Below, in pieces: positions 1 to 8,782 of a DNA stretch of 64,000 nucleotides (position 1 is the stretch's first letter; every line of letters begins with the position of its first letter). Both the position numbers and the translations under genes were made by a program. The stretch is from positions 310,001-374,000 of the forward strand of contig NZ_QLLT01000001.1 in NCBI RefSeq assembly GCF_003259315.1. Reading direction: 5' to 3'. This stretch comes from Kitasatospora sp. SolWspMP-SS2h (GTDB taxonomy: Bacteria > Actinomycetota > Actinomycetes > Streptomycetales > Streptomycetaceae). A model generated the notes under the pieces. It did not search any database and was not told the origin of the DNA. It worked only from the letters and a program-made list of their open reading frames with translations.

Positions 1-265
1 GGTAGAACCAGGCCACCCGGTCGCCGACGGCCAGGTCCTCGACGTCCGCGCCGAGCGCGGTGACGTACCCCATGCCCTCGGCGCCCAGCACCGCCGGTGC
101 CACCCAGCCCGGGCCGCCCTGGGAACGGGCCCCGGTGTCCATGTAGTTGACCCCGGCCGCGCCCAGCCGCACCAGCGCCTCCCCGGGGCCGGGCACGGGG
201 TCGGGCAGCTCGGTCCAGCGCATCACCTCGGGGCCGCCGTGCTCCTCGATCCGGATCGCGTGCAT
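1..265 (-). CDS. NADPH:quinone oxidoreductase-like (MDR superfamily), N-terminal part
   Basis: The reading frame starts at the ATG at 265 and runs off the left edge, so only 88 residues are visible. It opens MHAIRIEEHGGPEVMRW and continues with PGPGEALVRLGAAGVNYMD, the GroES-like N-terminal domain of the zinc-free quinone oxidoreductase branch of the medium-chain dehydrogenases. It also has GAEGMGYV in the place of the GxEGAG turn and VGDRVAWF. This branch lacks the zinc-binding cysteines and reduces quinones or activated alkenes with NADPH in the cytoplasm. The substrate cannot be inferred from this fragment. Confidence 0.85.
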   Translation of the reverse strand, partial: MHAIRIEEHGGPEVMRWTELPDPVPGPGEALVRLGAAGVNYMDTGARSQGGPGWVAPAVLGAEGMGYVTALGADVEDLAVGDRVAWFY

Positions 266-622
266 GGCACACCGCCTTCCTGCTCGGGCCCGTCCGCCGT
301 CGTCCGGGCACGCACTGCACGTTAGGCGGGCAGAAATGGACCAGCAAGTCCAGAAACGCCGGTGTCCGGCGCACCGCCCACGGGGGCCCCACCGACCGGG
401 GCGCCCACCGGAGGGGCGTCAACGGCCGTGGGCAGGGCGCCATTTCGCCCGGACGGCACCGCGCTCCTCGACAGGAGCCCGGCCCGCCCGTCCTGCCCTA
501 CCGCGCCCGGGCCTGCGGGCCGCGGGCGGCGCCGCTCGACGGTATCCGGCACGCCCTTGCGCGGCGGGGGCGGGCCCGGCGAGGGTGGGGGCGTCGGTGG
601 CAGGACGGCGGAGGGGCGGCGG
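266..622. other. Divergent intergenic region
   Basis: These 357 bp separate the leftward oxidoreductase from the rightward hydrolase. The rightward frame stays open upstream of 623 but codes a low-complexity Pro/Gly/Arg stretch, so it was not taken as coding. No clear operator or hairpin was recognised. Confidence 0.4.
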
Positions 623-1540
623 ATGGAGATCGTCGAGCGGGCCTGGGCGGAGCCCTGGGAGGGGTTGCGGTGCACGCCGGCCGGGGGCAGTCCGGTCGGG
701 GTGGTGGTGCTGTCGGGGTCGAGCGGGCGGGTGGAGGCGGCGCGGGCGCGGGTGCTGGCCCGGGCGGGGTTCGACGCGTTGGCGATCCGCTGGTTCGGCG
801 GGCCGGGGCAGCCGCCGGGGGTGTGCGAGGTCCCGTTGGAGACCTTCACGGCGGCGGTGGACCTGCTGCGGGCGGACGGGGCGCGCCGGGTCGGCCTGCT
901 CGGGACGTCGAAGGGCGCGGAGGCGGCGCTGCTGACGGCCGTGCGCGATCCCCGGGTGGACGCGGTCGTCGCGCTGGCGCCCACCTCCCTGGTGTGGTGC
1001 AACGTCGGCCCGGGCCCGGACGGCGCGGACCGCCCGTTCCGCTCCTCCTGGACCTGGCGGGGGCGTCCGCTGCCGTTCGTCCCGATGGACGAGGACTGGA
1101 CGCCCGCGGAGCCGGAGGGCGCCCCGGTGGCCGTCCGCAGCTGGTACGAGCGGAGCGCGCGGACGTTCGCCCCGGCCCTGCCCACGGCCCGCATCCCGGT
1201 CGAGCGGGCCCGGGCGGACCTGCTGCTGGTCGCGGGCGGCGCCGACGCGATGTGGCCGTCCCTCCCGTTCGCCGAGCGGATCCGCGAGCGCCGCCCCGCG
1301 TCCGGCGGCCCCCGCACCCTGCTGGTCAGCGACCCGGAGGCGGGCCACCGCGTGGTGCTTCCCGGCGAACTCCCGCTGCCCGCCTCTCCGGTCCACGCCC
1401 ACGGCGGCACCCCGGCCGCCGACACCCGGCTGGGCGCCCTGGCCTGGCCCCGCCTCCTCGACCTGCTCGCCGGCGGTCTGCCCCTCCCGGGCGGGAGCCG
1501 AGCGCCCCGGACGGTCCGGCAGCCCGCCACCCCCGGGTAG
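623..1540 (+). CDS. BAAT/acyl-CoA thioester hydrolase C-terminal-like alpha/beta hydrolase
   Basis: A 305-residue alpha/beta hydrolase. The nucleophile elbow is LLGTSKGAE with Ser96, and the GTSKG form is typical of the BAAT/acyl-CoA thioesterase C-terminal family (dienelactone-hydrolase-like fold). The other triad members are probably the Asp in AGGADAMW and the His in EAGHRV near the C-terminus. The ATG at 623 was chosen because GAGGGGCGG lies just upstream and the frame before it is low complexity. No signal peptide is seen, so it should be cytoplasmic. In this family the reaction is acyl transfer or thioester hydrolysis; the natural substrate is unknown. Confidence 0.75.
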   Translation: MEIVERAWAEPWEGLRCTPAGGSPVGVVVLSGSSGRVEAARARVLARAGFDALAIRWFGGPGQPPGVCEVPLETFTAAVDLLRADGARRVGLLGTSKGAEAALLTAVRDPRVDAVVALAPTSLVWCNVGPGPDGADRPFRSSWTWRGRPLPFVPMDEDWTPAEPEGAPVAVRSWYERSARTFAPALPTARIPVERARADLLLVAGGADAMWPSLPFAERIRERRPASGGPRTLLVSDPEAGHRVVLPGELPLPASPVHAHGGTPAADTRLGALAWPRLLDLLAGGLPLPGGSRAPRTVRQPATPG

Positions 1541-1620
1541 CGCAGCACCGTCGGCGCCCGGCGGTGGTCCGCCTCCGCGTGCGGGAGGCCGGGTCCGGCG
1601 CGGACGGTGCTCCCGCCGCC

Positions 1621-1651
1621 CGGCAGCCGCCCGACAGCCGGGCGGCTGCCG
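1621..1651. terminator. Hairpin between convergent genes
   Basis: A perfect 13-bp stem (1621-1633 with 1639-1651) around a 5-nt loop sits between two convergent genes. It could end transcription from both sides. There is no T-tract, as is common in GC-rich actinomycetes. Confidence 0.65.
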
Positions 1652-1805
1652 GGCGGCTGCCGGAGCCGGGCCGGGTGGTGCGGCCCGGCGGGCGGGCCGT
1701 GGTCGGCGGGTGCTTCGACCGGCACCGGGTCCGCCGCACCGTCCCGGTGTCCTCCGGCACCCGGTCCTGACCGGTCGACCGGTGGGTTCGACCGACGGCC
1801 GGTGG

Positions 1806-2981
1806 CTACGGGTGGAAGCCGACCTCCGGGTTCCGGGGGGTCGGCCCATCGAGGAGCGGCTGGGCGACACCCTTCAGGTGCAGGTCGAAGAAGGCCGTGA
1901 GGTACGTGCGGGTGAGCTGGAGCGCGCGCCCGGATGAGAGGGTCCGGCCGTCGTCGGGCAGGCCGAGCGCGTCGAGCAGGATCGGGAAGTCGGTGAACGA
2001 GGCGTGGTTGGTGCCGGCGACGGTCAGCCAGCGCTTCCAGCCGTCGAGCCGGGGCCAGCTCTCGGCCCAGCTAGGATCCTCGGCGCCGTCCGGCAGTGGG
2101 TGACCGACCATCAGAAACGGTCTGCCGCCGAGGCCGGTGGCGGGCACCGGGACGTCCATGGTGCCGTCCAGGTCCGCGCCGGCCCGGATGCGGTCGTCGG
2201 CGAGCAGGGCCGGGACGGCCGCCGCGCCGCCCGCGGAGTGCCCGGCCGTGCCGATCCGGGCCGGGTCGATCATCCGGGCGTAGCGCCAGGCGGGGTGGGG
2301 ACGCGCGGTCAACCGGTCGATGACGAAGGAGACGTCCCGGGCCCGGCTGCGGTCCAGGCCCGCCCAGTCCTCCGGGGAGCGCAGTCGGCCGCACATCACG
2401 CAGGGCAGCGTGCTCCCGTCGGGGAAGGTCGTCCCGGTGTTCTCGTAGGTGTGGTCGATCAGCGCGACCACGTAGCCGTGGCTGGACAGGTCCTCGGCCA
2501 GGCCGGTCAGCGAGGTGCGGGGCATGGTGAAGCCCGGCGAGAGGAGGACCAGCGGGTAGCGGCCGGGCGCGGGGCGGGCCCCGGAGGCGGCCCAGGTCCG
2601 GATCTCGGTGAGCGCCTCGGTGGGGACGGTGTTGCCCGGCAGCTTCGCGTCCAGCAGCATCCGCGCCGCGCCGGGGGTCATGTACGCGGCCGGGCCGCCG
2701 CTGCCCGCCCTGGCCGGGTAGTACACCGACACCATCAGCCGGCGCGGGCCCGACGCCGGCACCCACGGGTCGGTCCGGTCCCGGTCGACGAGTTCCAGGA
2801 CGTCCTGCCCGACCGCGTACGACCCGGTGGGGCGCGGGAGTTCGACCCGGACCGCGGCCGGAGGGGCGGCGGAGGCGGCGACCCGGGCCGGAGCGGCCCC
2901 GGCGGGCGGGCCGGCGGCGACGGACAGCGGCAGGGCGAGCAGCAGGGCGGCCAGGACGGCGGCGGGGCGGATTCTGGTCAT
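1806..2981 (-). CDS. Secreted PAF-acetylhydrolase/lipase-like alpha/beta hydrolase
   Basis: A 391-residue protein. Residues 1-32 form a signal peptide: MTRIR, a Leu/Ala-rich core, then AGPPAGAAPA. The mature part is an alpha/beta hydrolase close to the platelet-activating-factor acetylhydrolase isoform II and bacterial cutinase-like families. Visible features are VSVYYPA near residue 85, LLSPGF near 147, the nucleophile motif GHSAGG with Ser249, Asp272 in ADLDGT and His326 in GTNHASF. The ATG at 2981 was chosen because the signal peptide begins there; the longer open frame upstream is low complexity. It probably acts outside the cell on esters or phospholipids; the substrate is not determined. 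Confidence 0.8.
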   Translation of the reverse strand: MTRIRPAAVLAALLLALPLSVAAGPPAGAAPARVAASAAPPAAVRVELPRPTGSYAVGQDVLELVDRDRTDPWVPASGPRRLMVSVYYPARAGSGGPAAYMTPGAARMLLDAKLPGNTVPTEALTEIRTWAASGARPAPGRYPLVLLSPGFTMPRTSLTGLAEDLSSHGYVVALIDHTYENTGTTFPDGSTLPCVMCGRLRSPEDWAGLDRSRARDVSFVIDRLTARPHPAWRYARMIDPARIGTAGHSAGGAAAVPALLADDRIRAGADLDGTMDVPVPATGLGGRPFLMVGHPLPDGAEDPSWAESWPRLDGWKRWLTVAGTNHASFTDFPILLDALGLPDDGRTLSSGRALQLTRTYLTAFFDLHLKGVAQPLLDGPTPRNPEVGFHP

Positions 2982-3800
2982 GGGCGTGACCGTACGTTCC
3001 GTTGAAGGAAGTTGACGTCGGCTCAACGGCGTAGGGGTTGCGCCGGAGAACGGACCCACCGTCGGCGCACAACCCCTACGGGAGACCGCAGGGGGCGCCG
3101 ACGCAGCCGGGTTGGGGCCTGCCGTCGACGGACAGGCGGTCGGCGCGCCCGCGCCTGCGCGCGCACAGGCGCGCCGGGCCGGTCGAGCACGGGTGACGAG
3201 GTCGGCGGGACGGACCAGCGGTCGACCGCCGCGAGCAGGTGGCGGTGCCGGCCCCGGCGCGGGTCGTGCACCCTCTGCGGCCGTCGCAGCCACCGGCGGC
3301 GCAGCGCGGCATCGTCGGGGCGACCGCGGAGGTGCGCGTGGCGGGCGGCGATTTCCTCGACGACGGGGCCGGCGTCGGACGGGGCCGGGCCGGTCCACGC
3401 TGCCACGGCCCACGGTCGAGGCGGTCAGGCTCGGACGGACGCGGCGGAGTCGTGGCACGGACCGCCCGGAACGCCGCACCGCCGACCCCCCGGCGAGACG
3501 GGTCACGTCCCGCCCGCCGAACACGAAGCCGACCACCGCCCGACAGCTACGCCTCCCGCCGCGATCACTACCCGGAGCCCCCGGCCAAGCCGGCGCGGTC
3601 CAGTCACAGGGCACCCGGCCCGCGCCGCCCACGCCGCCGGACCGCGCGCCGCCGGGCTGATCGGCCCGCCGCTCCCCTCCTTCGCCCGCCCGAAGCCGTG
3701 CCACGCTGCCACGGCCTGGCGGCATCCGGGCGTCGGAGGCCCACCTGCCGGCGGCTCCCCCGGCGGAGGTTCATCCGGCGGCGGCTCCCCCGGCGGGGCC
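2982..3800. other. 819-bp region with no convincing gene; possible decayed coding sequence
   Basis: No frame here has convincing protein-like composition throughout. The leftward frame at about 3250-3406 reads AARHAHLRGRPDDAALRRRW and then RVHDPRRGRHRHLLAAVDRW, which looks like a regulator or enzyme fragment before it turns into low complexity. It may be a relic of a lost gene. The sequence CCACGCTGCCACGGCC occurs twice, near 3396 and near 3702. Just upstream of 3800, short direct repeats of the CCGGCGGCTCCCCCGGCGG type are present. Confidence 0.35.
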
Positions 3801-4475
3801 TCACCCGCCGGTCGGGTAGCCGATCTCCGCGATGTCGTCGGCGAGGTCGGCGAGGTCCAGCTCCGGGTTCAGTGCGTGCACCAGCTCGGCGGTGAGCGGA
3901 CGCAGGGCGTGGACGTGGCGGACGGCGTCGAGGTCGACGTCCACCTCGTAGTACTCCTCGGCGAAATCGCGGTACGCCTCGGGGCTGCCGTCCAGCAGCA
4001 GGTCGAACAGCCGGGCGGCGCCGCCGTCCTGGTCACCGCCGTCCGGCGCGGGGACGAGGTCGCCGGTGCGCCAGGCGGTGTCGGCCCGCTCGCGCCAGAA
4101 GCACACCGTGGCCTCCAGCACCCCGTCCTCGTCGCGGAAGGCGGGCTCCTCCAGCTGCGCGCGGAACGCCTCCGGCACCTCGTCGATCAGCCCGGGCCAC
4201 GGCTCCCGCGCGTCGTACCGGTACGGGCTCAGCGCGGATTCGTGGTCGAAGCCCAGGGCGAGGGCGCCCTGCTCGGTGAAGACGATCGCGTAGGAGTCAC
4301 CACTGCCGTTCCGCATCGAGGCCATCACCTCGCCGGGCGCCCAGCCGGAGCCGCACGAGTAGTACCTGTCCACCCAGCCCGGGCTGAGGACGGCGTCCAG
4401 CATCGCCAGGGCGCGGCAGCGCGCCAGGACGGCGGGGGTGTCGGGGAGGCGGCGGATCAGTTCGGCGACGGACAT
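3801..4475 (-). CDS. Conserved actinobacterial protein of unknown function
   Basis: A 224-residue acidic protein starting at the ATG at 4475 (MSVAELIRRLPDTPAV). Notable stretches are YYSCGSGWAPGEVMASMRNG, then AIVFTEQGALALGFDHES, then WPGLIDEVPEAFRAQLEEPA, and a C-terminal LADLADDIAEIGYPTGG. I recognise this pattern from uncharacterised streptomycete proteins but know of no assigned activity. No signal peptide, membrane segment or catalytic signature is evident. A TTG four codons upstream is an alternative start. It is transcribed away from the chitinase operon. Confidence 0.7.
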   Translation of the reverse strand: MSVAELIRRLPDTPAVLARCRALAMLDAVLSPGWVDRYYSCGSGWAPGEVMASMRNGSGDSYAIVFTEQGALALGFDHESALSPYRYDAREPWPGLIDEVPEAFRAQLEEPAFRDEDGVLEATVCFWRERADTAWRTGDLVPAPDGGDQDGGAARLFDLLLDGSPEAYRDFAEEYYEVDVDLDAVRHVHALRPLTAELVHALNPELDLADLADDIAEIGYPTGG

Positions 4476-4734
4476 CCACGCATTCAAGCAGGCCCCGCCC
4501 ACAGCGCCGCCCCGCTCCCGCCCCACCGGAGCCGCTGACCGCCGCACCGCCACACCGCCCCGCCGCACCGCCGCACCGCCGCACCCCGCCGCCGACGGGC
4601 CACCGCTGGCGGGCCACCGGTGCGGCACCCCGGGCGGGTTCCATCTGTTAACAAACACAACTGGGCACGTCCCGCTATGGCGCTCCACGCCGGGCCGCTC
4701 CGTGCACGGTCTTCGAGTCCTGTACGCACGGGGG

Positions 4735-4764
4735 TTGACGTGGCCGCGCGGACCCCCCTAACTT
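4735..4764 (+). promoter_or_regulatory. Probable promoter of the chitinase operon
   Basis: TTGACG at 4735-4740 and TAACTT at 4759-4764 are separated by 18 bp, a good vegetative-type promoter. It would start transcription near 4771, about 165 nt upstream of the chitinase start and just upstream of the dre-like site. Confidence 0.6.
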
Positions 4765-4778
4765 CACGTCTTGAAAAA

Positions 4779-4788
4779 GGTCCAGACC
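4779..4788. promoter_or_regulatory. dre-like DasR operator
   Basis: GGTCCAGACC is a 10-bp near-palindrome inside AAGGTCCAGACCAA. It matches the core of the DasR-responsive element (GGTCTAGACC) and the direct-repeat boxes found in streptomycete chitinase promoters, with one central change. It lies about 8 nt downstream of the predicted transcription start, a suitable place for repression that is relieved by glucosamine 6-phosphate. Confidence 0.7.
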
Positions 4789-4934
4789 AAAGCCGGCGGG
4801 GCTGCTGGCCACCACCACCGATTCCCCCTCCGGGGGATGATCCGCCCTGCCCGGACCGCTCCGGACGCTCCCTCAGGCATCGCTTCGCGTTCACTAACTG
4901 AACGAGTGAACGTTCTCCCCCACGAGGAGCCGCC

Positions 4935-6434
4935 TTGATCCGCACCCGTCTGCGCCCCCGCACCGAAGGCCACGCCGACAGTCACACCGGCACCCGCTCC
5001 GACGGTCGCACCGGCACCCGCCTCCGGGCCGTTGCCGCCGCCGTCGCGCTGCCCGCCACCGTCGCCGGCCTGCTGGTGGCCGGTGCCGGCCCGGCCTCGG
5101 CCGCGGCCAACGCCGGGCCGGGCTTCCCGGCGCACTACGCCGCGCCGTACCTGGAGACCTGGAACTCGCCGAACACGCTGGCGACCGCCCGCACCAGCGG
5201 CGGGCTGAAGTACGTGACCCTCGCCTTCGTGATCAGCGACGGCAGCTGCAACGCCACGTTCAACGGCAACACCTCGATCACGGACGCCGGTTGGACCAGC
5301 GCGATCAACGCGCACCGGGCGGCCGGCGGCGACGTGATCGCCAGCTTCGGCGGCGCCTCCGGCACCGAGCTGGGCCAGGCGTGCACCAGCGTCTCCAGCC
5401 TCCAGGCCCAGTACAAGCGGGTGGTGGACGCCCTCAACCTGACCAGGATCGACCTGGACATCGAGGGCGGCGCGCTGAACGACACCACCGCCAACGACCG
5501 TCGCAACCAGGCGCTGGCCCAGCTCCAGCAGGCCCAGGCGGCCGCGGGCAAGCGGCTGGACGTCAACTACACGCTGCCGGTCAGCCCTTCGGGTCTCGAA
5601 TCCAACTCGATCAGCCTGCTGAACAACGCGAAGAGCCGCGGCCTGACCGTCAACGCGGTCAACATCATGACGATGGACTACGGCCCGGCCATGGACATGG
5701 GCCAGGCCGCGATCAGCGCCGCCAACGGCCTGCACACCCAGCTCGGCCAGATCTGGACGTCCAAGACCTCCGACCAGCTGTGGGCGATGGAGGGCAACAC
5801 CCCGATGATCGGGGTCAACGACACCACCGCAGAGGTGTTCACCACCGCCAACGCGCAGACCCTGGAGTCCTTCGCCGCGTCCAAGGGCATCCAGCTGCTG
5901 GCCTTCTGGGCGATCGGCCGCGACAAGGCGTGCGCCAGCAGCGGCACGCTCTCCGACAGCTGCAGCGGCACCCCGCAGTCGGCGTACCAGTTCTCCAAGA
6001 CCTTCAACGCGATCACCGGCGGCGGCACCACCACCCCGCCGACCGGCGGCCGCACCGGCCAGATCACCGGCTACGGCGGCAAGTGCGTGGACGTCGCGGC
6101 CGCCAGCTCGGCCAACGGCGCCGCCGTGCAGCTCTACGACTGCAACGGCACCGCCGCCCAGCAGTGGACGGTGGGCACCGACGGCACCGTCCGGGCGCTC
6201 GGCAAGTGCCTCGACCTCACCTCGGGCGGCACCGCCAACGGCACCCAGGCCCAGCTGTACGACTGCAACGGCACCGGGGCCCAGCAGTGGCAGGCGCAGT
6301 CCAACAAGACGCTGCTGAACCCGGCCTCCGGCCGCTGCCTGGACGCCACCGGCCCGTCCTCCGCGAACGGCACCCGGCTCCAGATCTGGGACTGCTTCGC
6401 CGGTTCCAACCAGCAGTGGAACCTGCCCGCCTGA
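4935..6434 (+). CDS. Secreted GH18 chitinase with C-terminal ricin-type CBM13
   Basis: A 499-residue secreted enzyme. The TTG start at 4935 follows GAGGAG at a good distance, and gives a long signal peptide (about residues 1-58, ending GPASAAANA). The GH18 barrel holds RIDLDIEGGA with Asp173, Asp175 and catalytic Glu177. The first Asp of the classical DxxDxDxE motif is Thr here, as in some bacterial GH18 enzymes. After a TTTPPTGG linker, residues about 372-499 form a ricin-B/CBM13 trefoil with three QQW motifs. It cleaves chitin and binds polysaccharide outside the cell. The next gene starts 33 bp downstream, so the two are co-transcribed under the dre-like site. Confidence 0.9.
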   Translation: MIRTRLRPRTEGHADSHTGTRSDGRTGTRLRAVAAAVALPATVAGLLVAGAGPASAAANAGPGFPAHYAAPYLETWNSPNTLATARTSGGLKYVTLAFVISDGSCNATFNGNTSITDAGWTSAINAHRAAGGDVIASFGGASGTELGQACTSVSSLQAQYKRVVDALNLTRIDLDIEGGALNDTTANDRRNQALAQLQQAQAAAGKRLDVNYTLPVSPSGLESNSISLLNNAKSRGLTVNAVNIMTMDYGPAMDMGQAAISAANGLHTQLGQIWTSKTSDQLWAMEGNTPMIGVNDTTAEVFTTANAQTLESFAASKGIQLLAFWAIGRDKACASSGTLSDSCSGTPQSAYQFSKTFNAITGGGTTTPPTGGRTGQITGYGGKCVDVAAASSANGAAVQLYDCNGTAAQQWTVGTDGTVRALGKCLDLTSGGTANGTQAQLYDCNGTGAQQWQAQSNKTLLNPASGRCLDATGPSSANGTRLQIWDCFAGSNQQWNLPA

Positions 6435-6466
6435 CCGCCCGTCAGCCCGAGAAAGGAGCAACCCCC

Positions 6467-8644
6467 TTGCGCAGCAACAGGATCCTCCCGCTCGCCGCGA
6501 CCGCCGGCCTGCTCGCCTCCTCCGCGGTGCTGCTGGCCCCCGCCCCCGCCGCGCTGGCCGCCGTCCCGACCGGGGCGACCACCCTGGTGGCGCAGAACTC
6601 CGGCAAGTGCGTGGACGCCGCCGCGGCGGCCACCGCCAACGGCACCGCCGTCCAGCAGTACGCCTGCAACGGGACCACCGCCCAGCAGTGGCAGGTCCAG
6701 GACCTCGGCAACGGCTACGTCCGGATCAACAACCAGAACGACACCTCGAAGGCGCTGGACGTCACCGACGTCTCCACCGCGGACGCCGCCAAGATCCAGC
6801 TGTGGACGTACAGCGGCGGCCTGAACCAGCAGTGGCAGGCGGTCGCCGAGGCGAGCGGCGCCTACCACTTCGTCAACCGCAACAGCGGCAAGTGCCTGGA
6901 CGTGCCGAGCGCCTCCACCGCCGACGCGGTGCAGCTGCAGCAGTACGCCTGCAACGGCACCACCGCGCAGTCCTTCACCTTCGGGAGCACCGTCACGAAC
7001 CCGCCCGGCACGCCCGACTTCGGGCCGAACGTGGCCGTCTTCGACCCGTCGACGCCCGCCGCGACCGTCCAGGCCAAGCTGAACGCGGTCTTCTCCCAGC
7101 AGGAGAGCAACCAGTTCGGCACCCAGCGCCAGGCCCTGCTGTTCAAGCCGGGCAGCTACAACGTGGACGCCAACGTCGGCTTCTACACCCAGGTCGCGGG
7201 CCTGGGCCTGTCCCCCGACGACGTCACCATCAACGGCGCGGTGCACGCCGAGGCGGACTGGTTCCAGGGCAACGCGACGCAGAACTTCTGGCGCTCCGCC
7301 GAGAACCTCTCGGTCAACCCGACCGGCGGCACCGACCGCTGGGCGGTCTCCCAGGCCGCGCCCTACCGCCGGATGCACGTGCGCGGCAACCTGCAACTGG
7401 ACGACGGCGGCTGGTCCTCGGGCGGCTTCATCGCCGACTCGAAGATCGACGGCCAGGTCCGCTCCGGCTCCCAGCAGCAGTGGCTGTCGCGCAACGCGCA
7501 GTGGGGCAGCTGGACCGGCTCCAACTGGAACATGGTGTTCGTCGGCGACGTCAACGCGCCCGCCAACTCCTTCCCCAACCCGCCCTACACCACGGTCAAC
7601 CAGACCCCGGTGGTGCGTGAGAAGCCCTTCCTGTACGTGGACTCCGCGGGCGCGTACAAGGTGTTCGTCCCGGCGCTGCGCTCCAACACCTCCGGCACCA
7701 GCTGGGCGGGCGGCGCGCAGCAGGGCAGCTCGCTGCCGATCGACCAGTTCTTCATCGTCAAGCCGGGCGCGAGCGCGGCCGACATCAACGGGGCGCTGGC
7801 GCAGGGCAAGAACCTGCTGTTCACGCCGGGTGTCTACCACCTGAACCAGACCCTGAACATCAACCGCGCCGACACCGTGGTGCTCGGCCTGGGCCTGGCC
7901 ACCCTCGTCCCGGACAACGGCATCACCGCCGTCAACGTCGCCGACGTGAACGGCGTCAAGCTGGCCGGCCTGCTGATCGACGCCGGGACGGTCAACTCGC
8001 CGGTGCTGATGCAGCTCGGCGCGGCCGGTTCCGCCGCCGACCACTCGGCCGACCCGACCTCGCTGCACGACGTCTTCTTCCGGATCGGCGGTGCGGGCGT
8101 CGGCAAGGCCACCCAGTCGCTGGTGGTCAACTCCAACAACGTGATCGGCGACCACATGTGGCTGTGGCGCGCGGACCACGGCAGCGGCGTCGGCTGGACC
8201 AGCAACACCGCCGCCAACGGGCTGGTCGTCAACGGCAACAACGTCACCATGTACGGGCTGTTCGTCGAGCACTACCAGCAGACCCAGGTGATCTGGAACG
8301 GCAACAACGGCCGGACGTACTTCTTCCAGAACGAGCTGCCGTACGACCCGCCGAACCAGGCCGCCTGGATGAACGGCTCCACCCGCGGCTACCCCGCCTA
8401 CAAGGTCGCCGACTCGGTGACCAACCACGAGGCCTGGGGCCTGGGGTCCTACGCCTACTTCAACGTCAACCCGTCCGTGGTCGAGGAGCACTCCTTCGAG
8501 GTCCCGAACCGCTCCACCGTCCGCTTCCACGACATGGTGACCGTCTCGCTCGGCGGCACCGGCACCATCGCCCACGTCATCAACTCCACCGGCGGACCGT
8601 CCAACTCGTCCACCAACGTGGCGAACCTGGTGGCCTACCCGTAA
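6467..8644 (+). CDS. Secreted CBM13 plus beta-helix protein, probable glycan-active enzyme
   Basis: A 725-residue secreted protein with a TTG start at 6467 after GAAAGGAG. The signal peptide spans about residues 1-32. A ricin-B/CBM13 domain follows (about 35-175; SGKCVDAAAAATANGT, AQQWQV, NQQWQA), very like the one at the end of the preceding chitinase. The large C-terminal part has the repetitive Asn/Val/Gly pattern of a right-handed beta-helix (VVLGLGLATL, NGVKLAGLLIDAG, NGLVVNGNNVTMYGLFVEHY). Similar actinobacterial proteins are often auto-annotated as adenylyl cyclase or coagulation factor 5/8-like, which the fold does not support. A GH55-like two-helix glucanase is one possibility. Co-transcription with a chitinase suggests attack on fungal walls. 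Confidence 0.75.
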   Translation: MRSNRILPLAATAGLLASSAVLLAPAPAALAAVPTGATTLVAQNSGKCVDAAAAATANGTAVQQYACNGTTAQQWQVQDLGNGYVRINNQNDTSKALDVTDVSTADAAKIQLWTYSGGLNQQWQAVAEASGAYHFVNRNSGKCLDVPSASTADAVQLQQYACNGTTAQSFTFGSTVTNPPGTPDFGPNVAVFDPSTPAATVQAKLNAVFSQQESNQFGTQRQALLFKPGSYNVDANVGFYTQVAGLGLSPDDVTINGAVHAEADWFQGNATQNFWRSAENLSVNPTGGTDRWAVSQAAPYRRMHVRGNLQLDDGGWSSGGFIADSKIDGQVRSGSQQQWLSRNAQWGSWTGSNWNMVFVGDVNAPANSFPNPPYTTVNQTPVVREKPFLYVDSAGAYKVFVPALRSNTSGTSWAGGAQQGSSLPIDQFFIVKPGASAADINGALAQGKNLLFTPGVYHLNQTLNINRADTVVLGLGLATLVPDNGITAVNVADVNGVKLAGLLIDAGTVNSPVLMQLGAAGSAADHSADPTSLHDVFFRIGGAGVGKATQSLVVNSNNVIGDHMWLWRADHGSGVGWTSNTAANGLVVNGNNVTMYGLFVEHYQQTQVIWNGNNGRTYFFQNELPYDPPNQAAWMNGSTRGYPAYKVADSVTNHEAWGLGSYAYFNVNPSVVEEHSFEVPNRSTVRFHDMVTVSLGGTGTIAHVINSTGGPSNSSTNVANLVAYP

Positions 8645-8685
8645 GGCCCCGCGTCCCACCCGGGCCCGGTTTCCACCGGAAAGGC

Positions 8686-8716
8686 GGCCGCCCCCTCCGT
8701 GCGGGAGGGGGCGGCC
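8686..8716 (+). terminator. Terminator of the chitinase operon
   Basis: A perfect 13-bp GC stem (8686-8698 with 8704-8716) with a 5-nt loop begins 42 nt after the stop at 8644. Downstream are short micro-repeats, CGTCCGC units and CTTGTGC units, up to about 8775. Confidence 0.75.
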
Positions 8717-8782
8717 GTCCGCCGTCCGCCGTCCGCCGTACGCCTGGCGTCTTGTGCCTTGTGCCTTGTGCCTTGCGACGGG

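Noticed and set aside
1806..3725. Long N-terminal extension of the secreted hydrolase
   Set aside because: The signal peptide starts at ATG 2981; upstream residues are low-complexity Arg/Pro.
6134..8659. An 841-codon frame antisense to the CBM13/beta-helix protein
   Set aside because: Shadow of the secreted protein gene; low-complexity Val/Gly/Arg sequence.
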